64,000 bases of DNA from Rhytidiadelphus loreus. Its lineage: Eukaryota > Streptophyta > Bryopsida > Hypnales > Hylocomiaceae. Shown here in pieces: positions 59,600 through 64,000 of the stretch. The stretch is taken from positions 50,385,087 to 50,449,086 of the forward strand of contig OX344762.1 of NCBI GenBank assembly GCA_947034895.1, written 5' to 3'. The first letter of the stretch is position 1; every line of letters begins with the position of its first letter. A program made the position numbers and the translations under genes. The notes beneath the pieces are model-generated. The model was not told the DNA's origin. It saw nothing but the letters and a program-made list of their open reading frames with translations, and did no database searches.

Positions 59600-59677
59600 T
59601 AGTTGGATATATCTTCCGCACTTCCAATCTTCACCTCCGGAGGTGAAGACTAGGAGTGCGGAAGATATATCCAACTA
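59600..59677. repeat. Near-perfect 78 bp palindrome
   Basis: TAGTTGGATATATCTTCCGC… meets its reverse complement with almost no loop (centre CTCCGGAG at 59637-59644). Only about four bases fail to pair. A palindrome with no spacer is normally unstable, so this one is either young or tolerated. Confidence 0.85.
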
Positions 59678-59979
59678 GGTATATTCTACCAACATGAAGC
59701 CAACCCCAAGCTACTACATTTCCATTCTCGAAGTGCCAAGTGAAGAAGCTGTGACTACCCCTATTGTATCACCAACTAAAAAAGGTTGATTCCCTCTATT
59801 ATATATTGGGAGGCCTCCTCCACAAAGCCTTTGGAAGATATGTCCTATTAAATTATGCACTTGGACAACAAAAGTTTTTACTACAAAAAAAATCCATATA
59901 AGATTTAATAAAATGTCAGAATCAATGTCACAATGAGCTCAAAAAAAAATTGACAAACAATATGGGACAAACAACATCC

Positions 59980-60170
59980 CATATCTTATATTTGTATCCG
60001 TATCTTGTATCCCGTATTCGTGTTTGTATCCATATCTAATATTGCACCATATCTATATCCGTATGATCCACATTCAATATTCACTATGTATTTGTATACG
60101 CTATTATATTTGTATCCAATATTCATTTTTGTATCCATATCCGTATTGATATTTGAACGACTCAAATTAA
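59980..60170 (+). repeat. Degenerate short tandem repeat (TATCCGTATC-like)
   Basis: About 15 loose units of 10-12 bp: TTGTATCC, ATATC, GTATC, CCGTATTCG. It forms chance open frames rich in Tyr/Ile on one strand and Asn/Thr/Asp on the other. Confidence 0.6.
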
Positions 60171-60229
60171 ATCTCACAAAATCAACAGCTTCTGATTTTT
60201 TGAGAAATCAACGGTGATTTCAAAGGTAA

Positions 60230-63200
60230 AAATTTTAAAAAAAATCAGCAGCCTTTAAATTTTTTGAGAGAAGGTGGGCAACTAATACCCTTGGTAGCAT
60301 CTTTTGGGCTCATAGTCATAGTCAGATGATATAATTTTTACATTATTAGTAGCGCCAAGTCTTTGAGTGGTGTTGCCCTTGGAAATCAAGTGATCCACTA
60401 TCAATTATAGAAAGTGCACTATGACACAACCTATAGTCATGATTTTATCCATTTTTGTGGTTACATTTTAATCCTTGAAGATTTTCATCCAAAATTTGAA
60501 TCTCAAGTACTTAACCATTAGTACCTTCTAACCCATATATACATGCATTGAAACTTTTTATTATTGGGGCTATTTAGCTATTATTTCACCATAAATATGT
60601 CTCCATTTTTTTCCCCATGTGTCCTTTTCATCCATTTTCTTACATCCTATAGTAGTTAAAACTAAAATTTGAGGCATTCAAACATGTTCCTACTATGATT
60701 CAAAAATTTATACACATTTTTAGAGTTGAGCAATATAACATGTATACTCTAACTAGCAATGAACACAATCCACACAAACAACACATATGTAGACATCATA
60801 TATTAAACAACTCATAAAAATAAATCATGCATATATTGTACAATAGGAGAAGAAACCATGGAAACTAAAAAAAAAATGAGTAGTATTATATTGGCCAAGT
60901 CTAACTTATGCATTTACACATGCAATGGTTTAGGGTCCCAAAATCTTACAAATTATGCTAGCTAGCAAATAGACTAATTTCAAAGTTTACAATTCAAGAT
61001 ATAGTACAACAATACTTCCTACCTAGAAAAAAAAGACTCAACTATATACATACACAAACCAAAATGAGATCTTATTCCTTACTTTGTCTATTTGGAGATG
61101 GAAAATGGAAGCTCTTCACGTAAGTTCCTCTTCTCCATATTAGACTATCCCTCGTGTAGATTTACAAATTATATACTTTGAATCATTACAATGTATTGTA
61201 CAATAGTTGTGATATAGTATGCTTCAAATAAGTGATGCTATAGTAACTTAAATATTTTTTAAACTATTAGCTTCAACATTTAAAATGTACCCTATAAGAA
61301 GTCTCACATTGTTTCTAAATTAACCGTCAGTGAAGTACATGGATTTGAATTTTACTTTTAAGTTCAAATGTAGTCTCATATTGCAACGGAAAATACTATG
61401 TTTCTTATAGGCATATATTGCAACAATTCTACTATTAGTGTAATCTTAAGACTTTTCATATAGCTTAGTGTTTCAAATTATATTATGCCAAATTTGGTCT
61501 TTGCTAGTTTCTACCTATAGTAGCATAGAGTTTGTTTCTCAGATGACAAATGCAATTTTTTCCACTCTAACTATCATCTTATTAATTTAGTGAAAAATCT
61601 CAAACACAAAAAATCTATAATTATATGGATTTTGAATTGGGATAGAATTTATTTTTCTAGAAATAGTTAAAAGCAGCATTTATAGTAGAGCCAAAAAAAT
61701 CATCAATATAAAATAACATGGTTTTGGATTTAGATGGCAAGCTTCTTGTTTAAATACCCCTCGTGTAAGTTACTATATGAGTTTCCAATCAATTGCAAGT
61801 TTCTTAGAATGCTAAAAAAAAGGTAAGAACTTATTTATTACAACTACTAATTAATGTAGAAGAAGAATTGGTATTTAGAGGAGTTTTCAACTACTTAAAG
61901 CATTAGTTTATTTAGAAAGACTTAACAAATTTGAAGGTGGATTTAGCATTGATTGCACATTCTTCATCCAAAATTTGGAGATGAAGGTTTTTGCTTGCTC
62001 AAGTGAAGATGCTACAATCTGGCCATAAGTGGTCCAAAGCTAAAATTTATTGTTGCAAAATAGTTAAATGTCAATTTGGACTAACTTGTGCACTATATTG
62101 GACTTCAGCATCAATTAAAAAAAAGGGGCATTTAAAGTGTATCGCTTTGAATTATTTATGGATTGGTAAATAACTTTGATAAGGTCTTTAACCCCTAAAG
62201 TCCCAAGAGTCCCCCGAGGGGACTTTTGAAGATTTGGACAAGTACCTATGACCTCAGTTTTTGGCAAGATTAAGAACAAAAATTCCAAGATAGGAAAATT
62301 GATTAGCTTTCTAGGAATATAATTTTTATTTCAATCGGTGTTTGGGAGCAAAATTATACCAAAATAAGCCCAAAATAAGAGAGGGTAGGCAACAAAAAAA
62401 ATCTAAAACTAAAAAAATTCAAAATCATTTCAAATTTTGTATAGAATATATTTTTGTTTATGTAGAAAGATTTTGTTCATTCCATTTGGATAAGTGATGT
62501 GAAAAGTATGAAGCTTCTTGTTTTGGAGGCAATCTTAGCAAATTCTTCAAAAAATAATGTATTGAATCTGTATATGAAGTCAATTTTGTTTTTAATTTCA
62601 AAAAATAAAGTTACATATGATTTAGTTTGCTTATTAGAACAATCTCACCATTGAGATCAATCCATTTCAATTCCATCTTAGAGCTATCAACAATTTATTT
62701 TTTCCTTCTATCTCATCCTTATTTTGATTTAAGAATTTTTCAACAAATAAAAATCAAGGGGGGTGAATTTTTTTTATCAAACCCTCAACTCAATTTTTCA
62801 ACATAGAAAAAACATTAACTCACAATTTGAAATTGAAAAAATTTAAGCTAAGAGGATTCAAAGCCTTATAATCTAGTTATGCTGAGAACAAAAAAACTTG
62901 TTTTTCTGACTTTAAACACTTCTATCTTGTAATCAATACAATACAAGTTTCTAAAATTTATTCTACACATTCTCATACTAGTCTAGTGCAAAGACCCTCC
63001 GATTGGATATGTAGAAGAAAGAAATGCTTAAAATTTTTATTGTTTACATAAAAAATGGCAATTTTGAATGATTTTTGACAATAAAATGAAATTGGGATTT
63101 CAGGAGTTATGGACCAAATTTTGTTAAGTGTATGATAATTGAAGAGAAGTTTGTGGATTTATAGTCGATCAAAGACTTGTAACTATAACTTCACTTTAAA

Positions 63201-64000
63201 TTTGAAAAACTCAAAGCATCATCACCCTTCTTTGCCATTGTCAATCATCAGCATACTTACCGAGATTTGTTCCTTCCATGTAACTTTACATTTTCATATC
63301 CAAGTTCAGAAAAATAAAAATAAGGAGAATTAGTTACTAAGAAAAATTATATAAAATTTGATGAGTTTTGCTTTTTCCTCAAGGAGTGCTAGCATGCAAA
63401 CATAGAATCTATGAGCCTATGAACCTAAAAGTTTATATTATAAACACTTTCTATGATTATAGGTGTCTACGTAATAGGTACCAAATCATGAACTCAAATT
63501 GTTTCTTCCACATAAATATATATTAATTTTGGAGATGTACATCAAGTGATGATGGTAATTTTAGGTAGGGTGCAATTTCAGGTGTACCCACCTTGTTTGT
63601 AGTGTGTTTTTTAGACATTTAAATGCCTAAAAGCACCAAAATTAATTGGCGAGCACCAAGCCTTAAAGAAAAATTTGAAGGAAAATGGGACAATGATGCC
63701 AAGTTATTTTAGTTTTTTTTAAATAGTTTAGATAAAATTGCAAATTCTAAATGAGACTCATTCCAATATATGGATGGAAATATAGCTCTATCCAAAATAT
63801 AGATGAATACTAAAATATTTGACTAAGGTAAACCAGCCTATAACAGGCAGATTGCCTGATGTGGTGTGTTGCCATTAGCAAGAATAATCAAATTTTTTTT
63901 CATACAAAGACACATGTGAGAAATGAAGAAAGCAACTGAAATTTTAATTTTTGGACAAAATATGAATTTTTTGTGAATTTTTAAAGTGTGTTGTCCAGTA
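60230..64000. other. AT-rich right end without recognised genes
   Basis: About 3.8 kb of low-GC sequence. I found no gene. A word TTTAACCCCTAAAGTCCC with nearby GGGGACTTTT (62188-62228) could be a transposon end or a short hairpin. The spacer module ATCTTGTAATC…CATTCTCATACTAG recurs near 62926. Confidence 0.4.

Noticed and set aside
1..64000. tRNA genes
   Set aside because: I looked for B-box words (GGTTCGANTCC) on both strands and saw no candidate with a matching A-box and stem; a tRNA scan would settle it.

Overview
This is nuclear DNA from a land plant. Genes have many short exons with GT..AG introns, telo-box motifs (AAACCCTAA) lie upstream of housekeeping genes, the gene families are plant ones (SKU5-like oxidase, plant NTF2/RRM protein, ANT-type AP2 factor), and the spacers are long, AT-rich and full of small DNA transposons. 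An intronless double-AP2 gene and a TKL-type kinase remnant with a GTGFFRAPEIL activation segment make a bryophyte or other non-seed plant my best guess. That guess is inference only.

Left third (1-25 kb), gene-dense. A partial RCC1-repeat gene (-) leaves the left edge. A complete 7-exon SKU5-like multicopper-oxidase gene (+, 555 aa) follows, with two MITEs in its fifth intron. Convergent to it is a 9-exon G3BP-like NTF2/RRM/RGG protein gene (-, 520 aa) with a 5' UTR intron. After a 3.3 kb AT-rich gap come a 15-exon CCA-adding tRNA nucleotidyltransferase gene (-, 581 aa) and, head to head with it, a 7-exon PGP phosphatase gene (+, 345 aa). I rebuilt these four genes by hand; all exon phases agree and every reading frame is intact.

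Right part (25-64 kb), a graveyard of duplications and transposons. Pieces of the CCA gene recur on the opposite strand at 25.99-26.90, 34.96 and 47.99-51.2 kb. Two of these are followed by the same unidentified repeat block (R), which also stands alone at 40.4-43.9 kb. The only intact gene here is an intronless double-AP2 gene (-, 37668-38876, 402 aa). Its promoter has an inverted copy at 32.9-33.4 kb without the coding region, and its 3' flank has a direct copy at 33.9-34.9 kb. A frameshifted kinase fragment lies at 31.6-32.3 kb.

Mobile elements: two CACTA elements (952 bp and 2.36 kb), a Stowaway-like MITE, a TA-flanked MITE, a hAT-like MITE, a 577 bp long-TIR element, and a family of about 222 bp MITEs that start CCC, end GGG and sit between TTAA sites, a piggyBac-like signature. 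One TTAA copy has its unoccupied target site preserved in the duplicated segment 2.9 kb away, so its insertion can be read directly. The region beyond 56 kb holds no recognisable gene.
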